The position numbers and the translations under genes are program-made. From Desmodesmus armatus (Eukaryota; Chlorophyta; Chlorophyceae; Sphaeropleales; Scenedesmaceae), in assembly GCA_007449985.2 (NCBI GenBank), contig VIIQ02000255.1:62001-126000 (forward strand): a DNA stretch of 64,000 bases, given 5' to 3'. Below, piece after piece: positions 43,894 to 54,052 of the stretch. How positions within the stretch are numbered: position 1 is the stretch's first letter; every line of letters begins with the position of its first letter. The notes beneath the pieces were generated by a model, which was not told the origin of the DNA, ran no database searches, and saw nothing but the letters and a program-made list of their open reading frames with translations.

Positions 43894-44971
43894 TTAGCAA
43901 GGCAAGTTGTCGGGAGCAGCTCCACCCTTGCCCCTGCACCCCCTCAGGTACGCACACGGGTTGCCCTCCTTGTGTGCGAAGTGCAGGTGGGCAGGCTTGC
44001 CGGCAGGAGGCTGTGCCACCCAACCCAACAGCTGCCCCTGTGTGACCGCAGCTCCAGGGCCCCAGGGCCTTCCAGTACTGGGATCGTTTGCCAGGGGGTT
44101 GGCAACATGTGTGTAGAAGAAGTGGCGGTTGTCTGGTGTGATGACCTCGAATGACCAGCCCCATTTGCTGCTTGAGCCGGAGCTGATGGCGAAGCTGCCG
44201 CCTTTGCTGAGGCGACCTGAAGGCAAAGCATGCAATTACTGCTTGATAGTGTGCACTGCACAGTTGCCGGGCAACTCCAACAGGTGCTATTGGCAGCGGC
44301 CTGGATCTTTTGCCAAGGTGACCTAGCCTAGTTTGTGATGGGCACAATAGCGAAGCATGGTATTGTGTGCACCAGGATGCCGCATCGGATGCTGTTCAAA
44401 ATTCCTTCAGCGGGCATGCGGTGTGGAAACTGTTGCTTACCAGTCTCGACTGCATACACAGCTTGCCCTGCTGTGCGCACAGCCAGGTCCACTGCCTTGA
44501 CGTTTTTGTAGTTTGGGTCTCCTGGGTGCCTCAGCTCATGGTCTGCAGGGGTGCCAGACCTCACCTGCACCCCACCAAAAGTATGTGTAAATACAGAAGA
44601 GGGATGCTGGAATGTAGCTGCACCCTCAGCTCCACAGCTTCTGCGGTTTGATTGACAAGACATCTTCCCCAGCTGATTGATTACTGATTGACAGATCAGC
44701 ACGCATAAGCTGCAAAGCCAGCACACCGTCACAACAGCTGCTGTGCAGTCCAGCCTGGTCATCTGTGGCACTGATGTGAAGCACACACAAGGCGTGTGAA
44801 TGCTTGCATGCTTGCGAGCAACAGCAAAAAAAGTTGGCCGGTCAGCTAATAAAGCCTTACTTGGAATGGGCTCACAGGTAGCACACATGTGGCATCAGTG
44901 GGCACCAGCAGGAAGCACACTGCCACCAAAACAGCAGCAAGGCTCACAGCGGTGCCAAGCTTGCCAGGCAT
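43894..44971 (-). CDS. Secreted M23-like (LytM) metallopeptidase-family protein
   Basis: Three exons, 44971-44861, 44564-44441 and 44216-43894, all GT..AG and phase-consistent, 185 residues. The N-terminus MPGKLGTAVSLAAVLVAVCF is a signal peptide. The rest matches the M23 beta-lytic fold: ELRHPGDPNYKNVKAVDL (first metal-site region), AVYAVETG, HFFYTHVANP, TQGQLLGWV and HLHFAHKEGNP (the HxH site). In typical members the first site reads H-x-G-x-D; here the Asp is kept (AVDLAV) but its usual His neighbour is replaced, with RHP nine residues before as a possible substitute. So it may be a weak enzyme or an inactive sugar- or peptide-binding relative. Known substrates are peptidoglycan cross-bridges, suggesting a role against bacteria or a bacterial origin of the gene. 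Confidence 0.85.
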
Positions 44972-46390
44972 GTGAATGAATCTGCAGCCAACAGCATGCA
45001 TGGATCGTTGGCTTGGTGCTGAGTTAATAGTGCAAGAAGGCAAGGGGCTTTCGAACAGGTGCACTGCTACTACGCACCTGGTCTTGAGTAGGTCGGACGT
45101 GAAAATTGGTACTGATGTCGAGTCGCTGGCGAAGGTTGCAAAGCAATGGTGTGCTGTTTGAAGTGTTTTCTGAGGATAGAACGTAAGTTGTGCATCACGC
45201 CAAGGGTTTCGCGCATTATGAACGCAGCGCGACAGGATTACGGGAGAGCGACCGACCTTCGCGCGACCTTCCAAAATCACGCACGCAAGAAGCGAAGGAG
45301 GCTGACTCATGGGCCCTCCATTTCTAGTGTACCAGGTTCGTGGCGGCTCCTACTCGCCGGTTTCATGCAAAGGACGGCCAGCAATAGGGTAAGTGCATTG
45401 CATGTTGGCACTCGATTGCCCATGGGTTGCAACATCAAATGCCAATTGGCATGCATCATCATGTCTGATTACACTGTTACACACGTTTCTATTACCACAA
45501 CGGCACAAGATGAGCTCGGTCAGGCCGTTCAGCTGTATAAATTATTGGTGCACTGCACCATGTGCGCACGTCCACACGTGGTGGTCAGCAAGGCAAGTTG
45601 GGTGTTGTGGAACGACGGCAAGTGCCGCACTTGTGTGGCGCCTCTGCTTGGAGTGTGACAAGGCTGGTGGGAAGTGTTCTGTCCCTATGACGAAGGCCTC
45701 AACTCAATCTACGGGACCTTGCAGGCCTTTCAAGTCGTTGGCGGCGACGGCTGTTGCACAGTGCCACAGTGCGGCGGCCGCTGCTTGGGGAGTATCAGAC
45801 TGTATGTGGAGCGGTGAAGCCATATGTGCACACCACTCCACATGTTACTGTTGCCATTGTGAGCAACAGTAACAGTACAGCACAGCACAGTAATTGGGGA
45901 CAGAGTCCCAACCTCGGCACTAGCCAGCGAGCCAGGGGCTCAAAACGGCTCCCAGCGGGCCTGATGACGTACCCCCAGCCACTCAGGTCGGGTGTAAGGG
46001 TGATCAAATCCGATTCGGTACCCGCCAAGCCAGCCGCCAAGAACCGTTCTACGGTAGCGTTTTCTCTCCCTGTGGTGTGCCGCACTGCACCACCCAGTGC
46101 ACCCAACAACTGCCTGAAGGGGCCCACAGCACCAGATTGGGCGCTGGAAAATGACAGTGCGTGCAATGCGTGCAAAAGCAGCAGATGCGTTGTTGAGGAA
46201 CTAAGTCAGCGCGATGAACCATCGTCGTCACCGCAACGTCTGCACAGGCAGCAGGGCTTGCCAGCTGGCTGAGAGGATGACTAACTTAGTCATGACTGAT
46301 GTGACATCAGTCACTAGAACATGTCCAAAGCAAGCGACTGACAAGCCACGGAACACAGGATAACTAGGGAGCCAGGGAACCACCAGACTG
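44972..46390. other. No firm gene; contains repeat R2
   Basis: Upstream of the M23-like gene. A plus-strand frame from ATG 45219 stays open to 45658 with a basic start (NHARKKRRRLTHG) but no family match; it could be the first exon of a divergent gene. 45888-46001 is dispersed repeat R2. A short Cys-rich frame at 45725-45800 is not supported by splice sites. Confidence 0.35.
45888..46001 (+). repeat. Interspersed repeat R2, copy 2
   Basis: Matches 39729-39840; see that entry. Confidence 0.75.
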
Positions 46391-49248
46391 CTGTTGGCAA
46401 TGGCGTGCTCCCTGCACTGTGACGGTCACACCAAGCTGCCAAGGTTGCAGGAATGCATTTGCGCTGGTGCTTGCTGGGCAGCACTGCACGCTGAAGGACA
46501 GCGGCAGTTGTGTGTCACCGCCAGCAGCAAACATGTCACAACACTGAGTGTTGTAAGGGCCCCCTGAGCACTGAGGGCGCCAAAGATGCAAGGGTGCAGC
46601 TGTACAAACCCCATTGGACTGGGTCCACATACTTGAAGTGCCAGTGGGACGGGGCGCAGCCGTATTGGACTCAAAGACACCCGGACAACATGTAGGTGCA
46701 CATGCAGGCTGTCAAGTACAGCCCAACAAAGGGTACACTGTGGCACAGCCATGCAAGGCAGAACCTGTGCAACGCACTCTCAAACAAACAATTATTGAAC
46801 TCTCTCGGACCAGTGCAGAGGACAACTTGCCCTTGAAGGCATTGCGCACAGCGCACATATCCTTCTGGTTGATACATCCATTGTATGGCAATGCCTCCAA
46901 AGACCAACGAACACAAGCCACTGAGTCGGGGCCTCCAGCAGGGTCAGTAAACCAGCGCCCCAGCCCAGATCAAAACCATCGACAATTATGTCAATGGCAG
47001 CGGGCCTCAACCTGATCAGGACAGGATAGACTAAACAGGATAGACAAAATACTACTCACCAATCCGACACCACCACTCAAGGTCCCTGAAGGACTGTTGG
47101 GAGGTGCGCACATCCCCGCCAAAACCCTCGACAGTGCTGCAATCATCAGACAGACCCCGCAATTACAGATTCGCAGGCATGGCAGCTCAGCTGTTTGATG
47201 ATCAACGAGGAGCCTCTGTGTGCAACTACCACTGCCGCTGACAATGGGTAGACGGCAGGGGTTTATTGTACAGAGGGTCCTGACAGAGGGGTGGGGTCTG
47301 GCTCCACACCACTCCACGGGCACACCATGCTACAACAAGGACACAATTTGTGTGACATTGTCACGCTACAACCAGGGGAATCCCCTATGGCGTGCCAAAT
47401 GGCTGGCCCATCAGCCCGAGCGCTATGGCACAAGCGTGTCACAAGGCAAAGGGTGGAAGTGGAGACCACCGCGATGATTGCCACACATAAAGAGGAACAG
47501 ATGAAAAGCACAACACCACAGTGTGTGGCCACCCTAGCTTGCATGCAGCAAGCCACCACGGTATACATACACTCCGGAGTGTAGGATCCTACCTGGTAAG
47601 GCTTCTTGGCTCCAGGCGGCGTCAGGGCATTCCGCGCCCCTCCCCTGCCCCTTTACCTCAATGGGGCCCGCAAGTAGACCACCCGCGGCTCCTGCCCTGC
47701 CATATTCATCACTGTGCGACGGGTCATACTCACTCCAGCTAAGAAAAACAACACAAAGAGCACCACGTATTCCCCAGAACCCTGCAGGGCGCAGCACAGC
47801 AACGCCGTTGCCGGGCAGCCGTATTGTGATCACAATGATAACGGTATGTTTACGTGCGCATACATGCACAGACCTAGGGCCGCCATGCGCAGCAAATGAC
47901 CGCCCAGCACAGCTACAGTGTGGTTTGCTGTGACATGATTTATCACATACATAAAGCCACGCAACTGGGTGGTCTGCAAGCTTGCGTGCATTCGTGCGTG
48001 CATGTGAAGTTCATGTCAGCAGGTAAATCAGAGTGTGGCTACTAATAGGAATTTTATTCCCGTGAGCCCGACTCTAGCAGCAAAACTGCTTGCAAGGCAG
48101 GCACATACCGCTTGAAGTGCAGCTGTGAAGAGCGCAGCCAAGGACGCCTGAAGCCTGCGTCCAAGATTCCAGAATGCAGAGAGTTCTATCAGTCAAAGCA
48201 CAAGCGGTGCAGGTTTTCAAAAGTTGAAAGCACCCGGGCCCGCGACTGAATCAGCAACTTGAGTACCTCACTTGGCGTGTTTGACTGAATGCCATGTTTG
48301 AAAACCGCTTGAAGCCGCTTCAACATGATGTAGGCCACCCAGTGAGAGGCATGAGATCTGGGACTAGTACTGGCCCAGTGGTACTGACAGGAGCGCCACG
48401 GGCCTGTCAGGTGGCCGCCAACATGTTGAGTAGCTAGCATAGCCGTGGCATACACACAGACCTGATCAGATCAGGTCAGCTCAAAGAGCACCAATGTAAG
48501 ATCATCATCGGATGGCACGTCACCTGTCAGTCTGTGATGCCGTCATTGGGGAGTCAGCTGGCAGCCCCCTTACATCATCCAGCACCAAGTTTGTGACAGA
48601 AATCGTACGATGCATCAGGGTGGCATCATGATGACCAATCACCTGCCATAGCACAACACATCGTGGTGGCTCAGCCATCGTCACTGACGGTTTTAATCGT
48701 CACTGACGGTTTGGAAATGACTGCACCAAACTGCACTGCCGCAGTGTGGTGACCACACCTCTGCCAGACCGGGGTGATGGACCGGGTTTATGGGGCAGGT
48801 ATGCCGCCGGTATAAGTGGAGGGAAGCATCTGCATCACTGATGAGTATCGTGCCAACTTTGTGCGGCTGCCAGTGCAGCTGCTGCTGGGTCACACAATCA
48901 CTGATCCTGCAGCTTTGGCGGGCTTCCTGGGCAGGCCAGCTGCATGAGGAAAGTCCTCAGGCAAGCTGTTGAGAAGCCGTGTTGAGCACGAGCTTGCATG
49001 CTCGTCATCCTGGATGGATTTGCACTGCATGGCTACACATGACTCATGACAGGTGGCACTGACACTGTGGCTGGTAAACTTGCCACAGGTCAGGTTGACC
49101 AATAGCATGCCATGCTGTGCACATGTGTACTGTTGTCAAAGCCAGTGCTTAGCTCTACTGTCTCTTTAGCATCCAACTAGTACGACAGCATTCAGCTCGC
49201 ACTCACCATGATTGCTGCGATACCAATGGCAATAAGGAACCCAAACTT
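46391..49248 (-). CDS. Candidate exons of unrecognised minus-strand gene(s)
   Basis: Several short segments look coding and have proper splice borders, but I could not chain them. 49248-49207 (KFGFLIAIGIAAIM, a membrane-span start, GTGAGT donor). About 48371-48189 (HWVAYIMLKRLQAVFKHGIQ, ending LHRLCFD and a stop). 47738-47657 (WSEYDPSHSDEYGRAGAAGG, GTAAAG donor). 47136-47060 (GFGGDVRTSQQSFRDLEWWC, GTGAGT donor). About 46640-46380 (NTQCCDMFAAGGDTQLPLSF, Cys-rich). They may belong to two genes, since a stop lies at 48189. No family recognised. A plus-strand frame at 48813-48954 (EYRANFVRLPVQLLLGHTI, then stop) may be the last exon of another gene. Confidence 0.3.
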
Positions 49249-49278
49249 CTGCGCAAGGAAGTGGCAAGACAACGTGAG

Positions 49279-49305
49279 CATTATGTAGCGCGAGGATTGT
49301 TACCG
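49279..49305. repeat. 27-bp exact repeat of retroelement-2 internal edge
   Basis: CATTATGTAGCGCGAGGATT followed by GTTACCG occurs here and at 49952-49978, where it spans the inner edge of the left terminal repeat of the second Ty3/gypsy element. Flanks differ. Suggests a fragment of a related element or a rearrangement. Confidence 0.7.
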
Positions 49306-49827
49306 AGTTGTTTTGGACGACGCACACCACTTTTGGGCGGCACATCCTTTCCAAGTGCATGACACTGTCAGCACATTGACCTGAACCTGGCCCTTCACAG
49401 TGTGTTGTACACACATGCGGGCTCAAACCTGACACACCTGCTGCAATTGCCACGGCTTGCTGCCACAACTGCTACCACAGGACTTCTCCAACTGCTCCAA
49501 CCACTGCAACCCTCACAACCTTACTGTGGGGCTCAGGCTGATCCGACTCTGCTAGGAATGACACAGCATTGCATGCATTTCTACACCAAGCTGTGTCAGG
49601 CCTAGGCCGTTCCCCCCCAACCAAACAAGCCTGAGACCCACCAAAAGAGAAACCACACCAACCTCAAAGCTGCACCAGCCAAGCCACACTGGCAACTGCA
49701 CAAGACAGCCGGCCAAATGACCACACACAAAACACACCAATCTGCAACGGCACAACGGGCGCAGGCAGGGACAGAGGGACAGGGCTGCAAACTGTGGCGG
49801 TAACACACGCAAAACAAGAGAAAGACA
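49306..49827. other. No gene recognised
   Basis: A/C-rich sequence with CCAACC-type motifs between the 27-bp repeat and the second retroelement. Nothing supported. Confidence 0.4.
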
Positions 49828-49953
49828 ACAACCACCCGATCAAGGTGCACTGCACAGGCTGGCAGGTATAGGCACCCAGGGCCAGGTGACAGTAGGGTAC
49901 AGCCAGAACCCGGCTGACACCATACCTACACTGTGCAGTGACCCTGCACTACA
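49828..49953 (-). repeat. Left terminal repeat (3' LTR candidate) of element 2
   Basis: 126 bp matching 53436-53561 with one difference (C/T). It contains an internal inverted pair GTGCACTGCACA..TGTGCAGTGACC. Confidence 0.75.
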
Positions 49954-50017
49954 TTATGTAGCGCGAGGATTGTTACCGCCACAGCAGCAAAAAAAAACAC
50001 CTGCCATGTCCACAAGC

Positions 50018-51574
50018 CTACGACTGCGCCATAGCAGCCCGCACAGAAGCACGATCCAGATACCGAGCCAAGTTGCCGATGTTGCGGGTGAAATGCACAG
50101 CCTGCTTGAAGTCAGTGCTGCCCGTGGTAAGCACCACCACACCGTTGCCGCGAACCTCAACAACCCTGAAGGGACCCTTGACAGCTTCACCCAAAGTAGA
50201 AACAGGCCCAGACACAACCTCCAAAGCTAAATCACCAGGTTTCAACTGGGCCAGCTCACGACTACTGCCACCACGCAACGGCCAAGCAGCTGCGTTTTTG
50301 GCGAACTGCTGCCGAATCGCCTGAAACACCGTAGCATCGAAACCCGCGAACAACCGCCGCATATGATAAACATGTGAATGGGGATCAGGGCACCCAAACT
50401 CGTCAGGCACAACCGACACGTCAGCCACAGTAGCGGCAGCGATAAACTCGCGCGCTAAGGGCATGACTGGAACAGGCCGACGACCAAAAACCATCTCATG
50501 CGGTGACATGCCCAAAACAGTATGCAAACGAGCCCAGTACTGCTGCCGCATGACAGGCATACTCTGCAACCAGTGCAGGGGGTGCTCGTTGACATGCTTC
50601 ACAAGCATGGCCTTGAAGGACTGAACCAGCCGCTCCACAACACCATTAGCTGCGGGGTGGCAGGCTGTGGTGTGCACATGCTTGATACCAAGCCGCGCCA
50701 GCAAGTGCTTAAACTCATCGGAAAACTCCGACCCATTGTCGGTGGTGACATGAGAGGGCACAAAATAACGACAAATCCACGAATAATAAAAAGCTTTTGC
50801 CACAGACGGGGCCTGCTTGTCATACACGACAGCAAACTCAGCGGCCTTGGTGAAGTAGTCGATCATTAGGACAACATACGCCTTGATCGGCTTCTCAGGC
50901 ATAAACAGCCTGCCATGCAGGTCAGCCACAGGCGTGTCAAACGGACCACACAAGTCCACATGAACATGCTCAAAGGGGCCCCTGATAATGGGCTCAGTGA
51001 GGGGCGGCGGCGCAGCAATGACCAGCTTGCGCCGCTGGCACGCATCACACTGTGCAACAAACAACGAAACATCACGATCCAAACCACGCCAGTGGAAATG
51101 CTGCTTCATGCTAGCGCTCAACTGACGGGTACCAGCATGGCCAAGGGCATCATGCATACAGCGAATGATGTCCCAGCGGTAAGACAAAGGTGGGCAAGTG
51201 AGCCACTGCGGGACACCAGACGTGCCATGCCGCATGACCATCAACCAACCATCCAATCGAAGGTGAGGGCGCAAAGAAGCCGCCCTGTGGCGCACAATAC
51301 GCGCTGTGCGGGAAGGCAAACCCTCCAAGAAAACCTCATCATAACCACTGCGCACAAAGGAAAGCAAAACCTCATTGCAGTAGGGGTCACAGCTTGTGTA
51401 CTGCAAGATGGGCGCAGCATCAAACAACTCCTCCAGATTGCCAAACAGCGGGTCACAACCGGGGCAGTACCACTCACCGGTGGGGACTGTGGACTGGGGA
51501 GGCATAACACAACGCAGGTGCAGGCAGCGATTGCAACCAGAACAAATGGCCATGTTATCAAACCCCCTGGGTCT
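50018..51574 (-). CDS. Integrase with N-terminal PHD finger half (element 2)
   Basis: Frame following RNase H, offset by -1. It starts inside a PHD finger (ICSGCNRCLHLRC, EWYCPGC), then the integrase HHCC zinc module (HDALGHAGTRQLSASMKQ.. to CDACQRRK) and a DDE core: Asp in HVDLCGPF, Asp in TTDNGSEF, Glu in NGVVERLVQSF, with spacing as in Ty3/gypsy integrases. A C-terminal domain ends in FTRNIGNLARYLDRASVRAA and a stop at 50018-50020. All catalytic residues are present. It has no ATG near the fusion point, so expression depends on the upstream frame (see the frameshift site). A PHD between RNase H and integrase is unusual; PHD fingers read histone-tail methylation, so it could serve targeting, as chromodomains do elsewhere (inference). 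Confidence 0.88.
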   Translation of the reverse strand, partial: RPRGFDNMAICSGCNRCLHLRCVMPPQSTVPTGEWYCPGCDPLFGNLEELFDAAPILQYTSCDPYCNEVLLSFVRSGYDEVFLEGLPSRTARIVRHRAASLRPHLRLDGWLMVMRHGTSGVPQWLTCPPLSYRWDIIRCMHDALGHAGTRQLSASMKQHFHWRGLDRDVSLFVAQCDACQRRKLVIAAPPPLTEPIIRGPFEHVHVDLCGPFDTPVADLHGRLFMPEKPIKAYVVLMIDYFTKAAEFAVVYDKQAPSVAKAFYYSWICRYFVPSHVTTDNGSEFSDEFKHLLARLGIKHVHTTACHPAANGVVERLVQSFKAMLVKHVNEHPLHWLQSMPVMRQQYWARLHTVLGMSPHEMVFGRRPVPVMPLAREFIAAATVADVSVVPDEFGCPDPHSHVYHMRRLFAGFDATVFQAIRQQFAKNAAAWPLRGGSSRELAQLKPGDLALEVVSGPVSTLGEAVKGPFRVVEVRGNGVVVLTTGSTDFKQAVHFTRNIGNLARYLDRASVRAAMAQS

Positions 51575-53223
51575 TGGCATACATCACAAACCACAGAATC
51601 AAAGTCTGCCTGCTTAGCGGCCTCGGCAGGCCAAGCAGAACTGCAGGGCACCACACCACCAGCCACACCACACACCACAGACTCACGCGTGCCATCCTCC
51701 CGCTCAAGGGTGGCTTCAGAGGCACGGGACAAATAATCAGCCACCACATTAGTAGAACCCTGGATATACTCAACATCGAAATCATACTCCTGCAACTGCA
51801 TAGCCCACCGCTCCAGCTTGGAGTTGGTGAATCTAGCAGTATTGAGCCACTCAAGGGCCTTGTGGTCAGTGCGCAACTGCCAGTGGCGGCCATGCAGATA
51901 ATAATGAAACTTATCCACACCCCACTTGACAGCAAGACACTCCCCTTCAGTGGCGGCATAGTTCCGCTCAGCTGGGGTAAGCGCACGAGAAGCAAAAGCA
52001 ATGGGGTGCTCTTCACCCGTACCCGGATGCTCCTGTGACAATACAGCACCAATAGCCACACGGCTCCAATCAGTGGTGAGGATGAATGGCTGCTCCCAGT
52101 TGGGCAAGGCCAGCACGGGGGCCGAGCACAAAGCTTCCTTCAGAGCCTCAAAAGACACAATAGCCTCATCCGTCCACACATACGCAACATTGCGGCGCAA
52201 CATAAGCTGCAAAGGAGCCGCCAAGAGAGCATAGCGGGGGATGTACTTCCGGTACTGCTCCATCATGCCCAAAAACCGACGCATAGCTTTGGCATTAGTA
52301 GGGGGCTGCAGCTCAAGAATGGCTGCCACCTTGTCCATCACAGGACTGATGCCCTCAGCGGACACCAAATGCCCCAAACAAACCACTTCCTCAACACAAA
52401 AGCTGCACTTCAGGGGGTTCATGGTGAGCTTGTACTCCCTGGTGCGCTCAAAAACACGCTCAAGAGCCGCAATCTGACTGTCAAAGTCAGGCGTAAAGGT
52501 AAAAGTATCGTCAATATACGTTTTAGCATGCCCCACTCCCGCCAGCATGGTGTCCATGAGACGCTGAAACGTGGAGGGAGCCGACTGCATGCCCATAACC
52601 ATACGCACAAACTCAAAGTTGCCATGAGGGGTGGTGAGACCACACTTGTGGCAGTCGTCAGGATGGATCTCCACCTGCCAAAACCCACTCACAAAATCCA
52701 TCTTCGACCACAGGGCACAACCGCCCATAGCCGCATGCATCTCCTCAACAGTAGGGAGGGGGTAGGGGTCTGCCTCTGTACACTTGTTGAGCAAGCGCAT
52801 GTCAACACACAACCGCCAGCTCCCATTCGGCTTGGGCACAATCACAACAGGGGACATCCACGGACTACTGCTGGGGCGAATGACCCCCAACTGGAGCAGC
52901 CGATCCAATTCACCCTTGAGCCACACAGCCTGTGCATAACTCAGCTTGTAAGGGCGCTGAGTAATAGGGCGAGCATCACCCGTTGGGATGCGATGATAGA
53001 ACTCTTTATCCCGAGCCACACACCCAAAAGAGGCCCCATCCACAGAAAAGATATCCACATAAGCAAACAACAAGACTTGCAGCCGGTGAAACTGCTCATC
53101 AGTGAGGTGAGCATAACGCTCCCGCTGCAACTGCAAAGCGGCCATGACTGCCTCAACATCTGCCTCAGAGGGCAGGCCACGCTCGGAGGCGGGCTCCACA
53201 AAAGACTCATGAACAACAGACAT
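51241..53223 (-). CDS. Reverse transcriptase-RNase H polyprotein (element 2)
   Basis: ATG at 53223-53221, then RT: SPVVIVPKPNGSWRLCVDMR, WSKMDFVSGFWQVEIHPDD, FEFVRMVMGMQSAPSTFQRL, catalytic TYIDDTF, LGHLVSAEGI, then RNase H with TTDWS, AIGAVLSQ, EGECLAVKWG, LRTDHKALEWL and VADYLSRA. Intact through both enzymes, and it runs into the first zinc ligands of a PHD finger (VVCDVCQDPGG) before the zero frame departs at about 51569; codons beyond that point are out of register with the integrase. No capsid or protease upstream: the first 50 residues are an RT leader with LTDEQFHRLQVLLFAY. The element would need gag in trans. Confidence 0.88.
   Translation of the reverse strand: MSVVHESFVEPASERGLPSEADVEAVMAALQLQRERYAHLTDEQFHRLQVLLFAYVDIFSVDGASFGCVARDKEFYHRIPTGDARPITQRPYKLSYAQAVWLKGELDRLLQLGVIRPSSSPWMSPVVIVPKPNGSWRLCVDMRLLNKCTEADPYPLPTVEEMHAAMGGCALWSKMDFVSGFWQVEIHPDDCHKCGLTTPHGNFEFVRMVMGMQSAPSTFQRLMDTMLAGVGHAKTYIDDTFTFTPDFDSQIAALERVFERTREYKLTMNPLKCSFCVEEVVCLGHLVSAEGISPVMDKVAAILELQPPTNAKAMRRFLGMMEQYRKYIPRYALLAAPLQLMLRRNVAYVWTDEAIVSFEALKEALCSAPVLALPNWEQPFILTTDWSRVAIGAVLSQEHPGTGEEHPIAFASRALTPAERNYAATEGECLAVKWGVDKFHYYLHGRHWQLRTDHKALEWLNTARFTNSKLERWAMQLQEYDFDVEYIQGSTNVVADYLSRASEATLEREDGTRESVVCGVAGGVVPCSSAWPAEAAKQADFDSVVCDVCQDPGGLITWPFVLVAIAACTCVVLCLPSPQSPPVSGTAPVVTRCLAIWRSCLMLRPSCSTQAVTPTAMRFCFPLCAVVMMRFSWRVCLPAQRVLCATGRLLCALTFDWMVG
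51565..51571 (-). promoter_or_regulatory. Possible -1 frameshift heptamer between RNase H and integrase
   Basis: On the minus strand GGGTTTG is read G GGT TTG in the RT frame, which fits the X XXY YYZ pattern for -1 slippage, and the -1 frame continues straight into the second half of the PHD finger. Z = G is not the preferred base. A simple one-base loss from the run of five G is the alternative. Downstream structure was not assessed. Confidence 0.4.
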
Positions 53224-53435
53224 TGACAACGGACGAGAACAACACTAAGACACTCTGAAGCGGCACCCTAGTAGTTCCCGTAGTTCCCCCCAATAATACG
53301 CACGTGTTCGATTAGAAGGAACTCAGAGACCAAACAGATGTACAGCGACAAAGGCAGCCACGTAATTTTGACGATGGCAACAGAACCGAAACACGAAACA
53401 GAACCGAGAATGTGGACCAGACAGTGTTGTTGACT

Positions 53436-53561
53436 ACAATCACCCGATCAAGGTGCACTGCACAGGCTGGCAGGTATAGGCACCCAGGGCCAGGTGACAG
53501 TAGGGTACAGCCAGAACCCGGCTGACACCATACCTACACTGTGCAGTGACCCTGCACTACA
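53436..53561 (-). repeat. Right terminal repeat (5' LTR candidate) of element 2
   Basis: Partner of 49828-49953. Followed, in coding direction, by about 200 bp without an obvious tRNA primer site. Confidence 0.75.
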
Positions 53562-53602
53562 ATTATGACGCATGTGACTAGTCAGTGCTGATCCAGGAAG
53601 GT

Positions 53603-54014
53603 CTACATGGAGCGGAAAGGTAGATCGTGTATGTATCTTGCAAACCTGTTGAAGTGCTTGCTGCCCTTACTCACAAGCACCGTGCTAGCAATGATTGCTA
53701 GCTCTGAACGGCTGTAATTACTATAATTACTTGACTTTGATAAGAAAACCCTGTGAGTACAGCATACGACGTGTGTGTCACGGTATCCATGCCAAGGCAC
53801 TAAAACTGTAAGGCTTACCCTGATGAAGACTCCAGCTGCAAAACCTGCGATGCTGCTCAAAATATGCCCAGGACAGTTGTGGACAAAGCGCCACAACCAA
53901 ATGCCAAGATACAATGTGTGCCAAGCAACAGTCATGAAGGCATACGACAGCACTGTTGAAACGGTGTGAACCTCAGGCTGCTGCTGCTGCTGCTGCTGCC
54001 GCTGCTGCTGCTGC

Positions 54015-54052
<38 letters not shown>

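Larger units (their letters stand above)
49828..53561 (-). mobile_element. Second Ty3/gypsy element, short, without gag or protease
   Basis: 3.7 kb on the minus strand between two 126-bp direct repeats (49828-49953 and 53436-53561, one mismatch), taken as very short LTRs. In coding direction: about 200 bp leader, RT and RNase H, a PHD finger, integrase, and the 3' repeat close after the integrase stop. The repeats start TGTAGTGCAGG on the coding strand but end TTGT and lack the usual CA, and no target duplication was identified, so the exact borders are open. There is no gag, no protease and no chromodomain. It is unrelated in sequence to the 5-14 kb element. Confidence 0.8.

Noticed and set aside
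50915..51736. 273-codon plus-strand frame opposite the integrase and RNase H
   Set aside because: Antisense of a clearly conserved integrase/RT; low-complexity composition and no domain.
52369..53226. 285-codon plus-strand frame opposite RT
   Set aside because: Antisense shadow of the intact RT frame.
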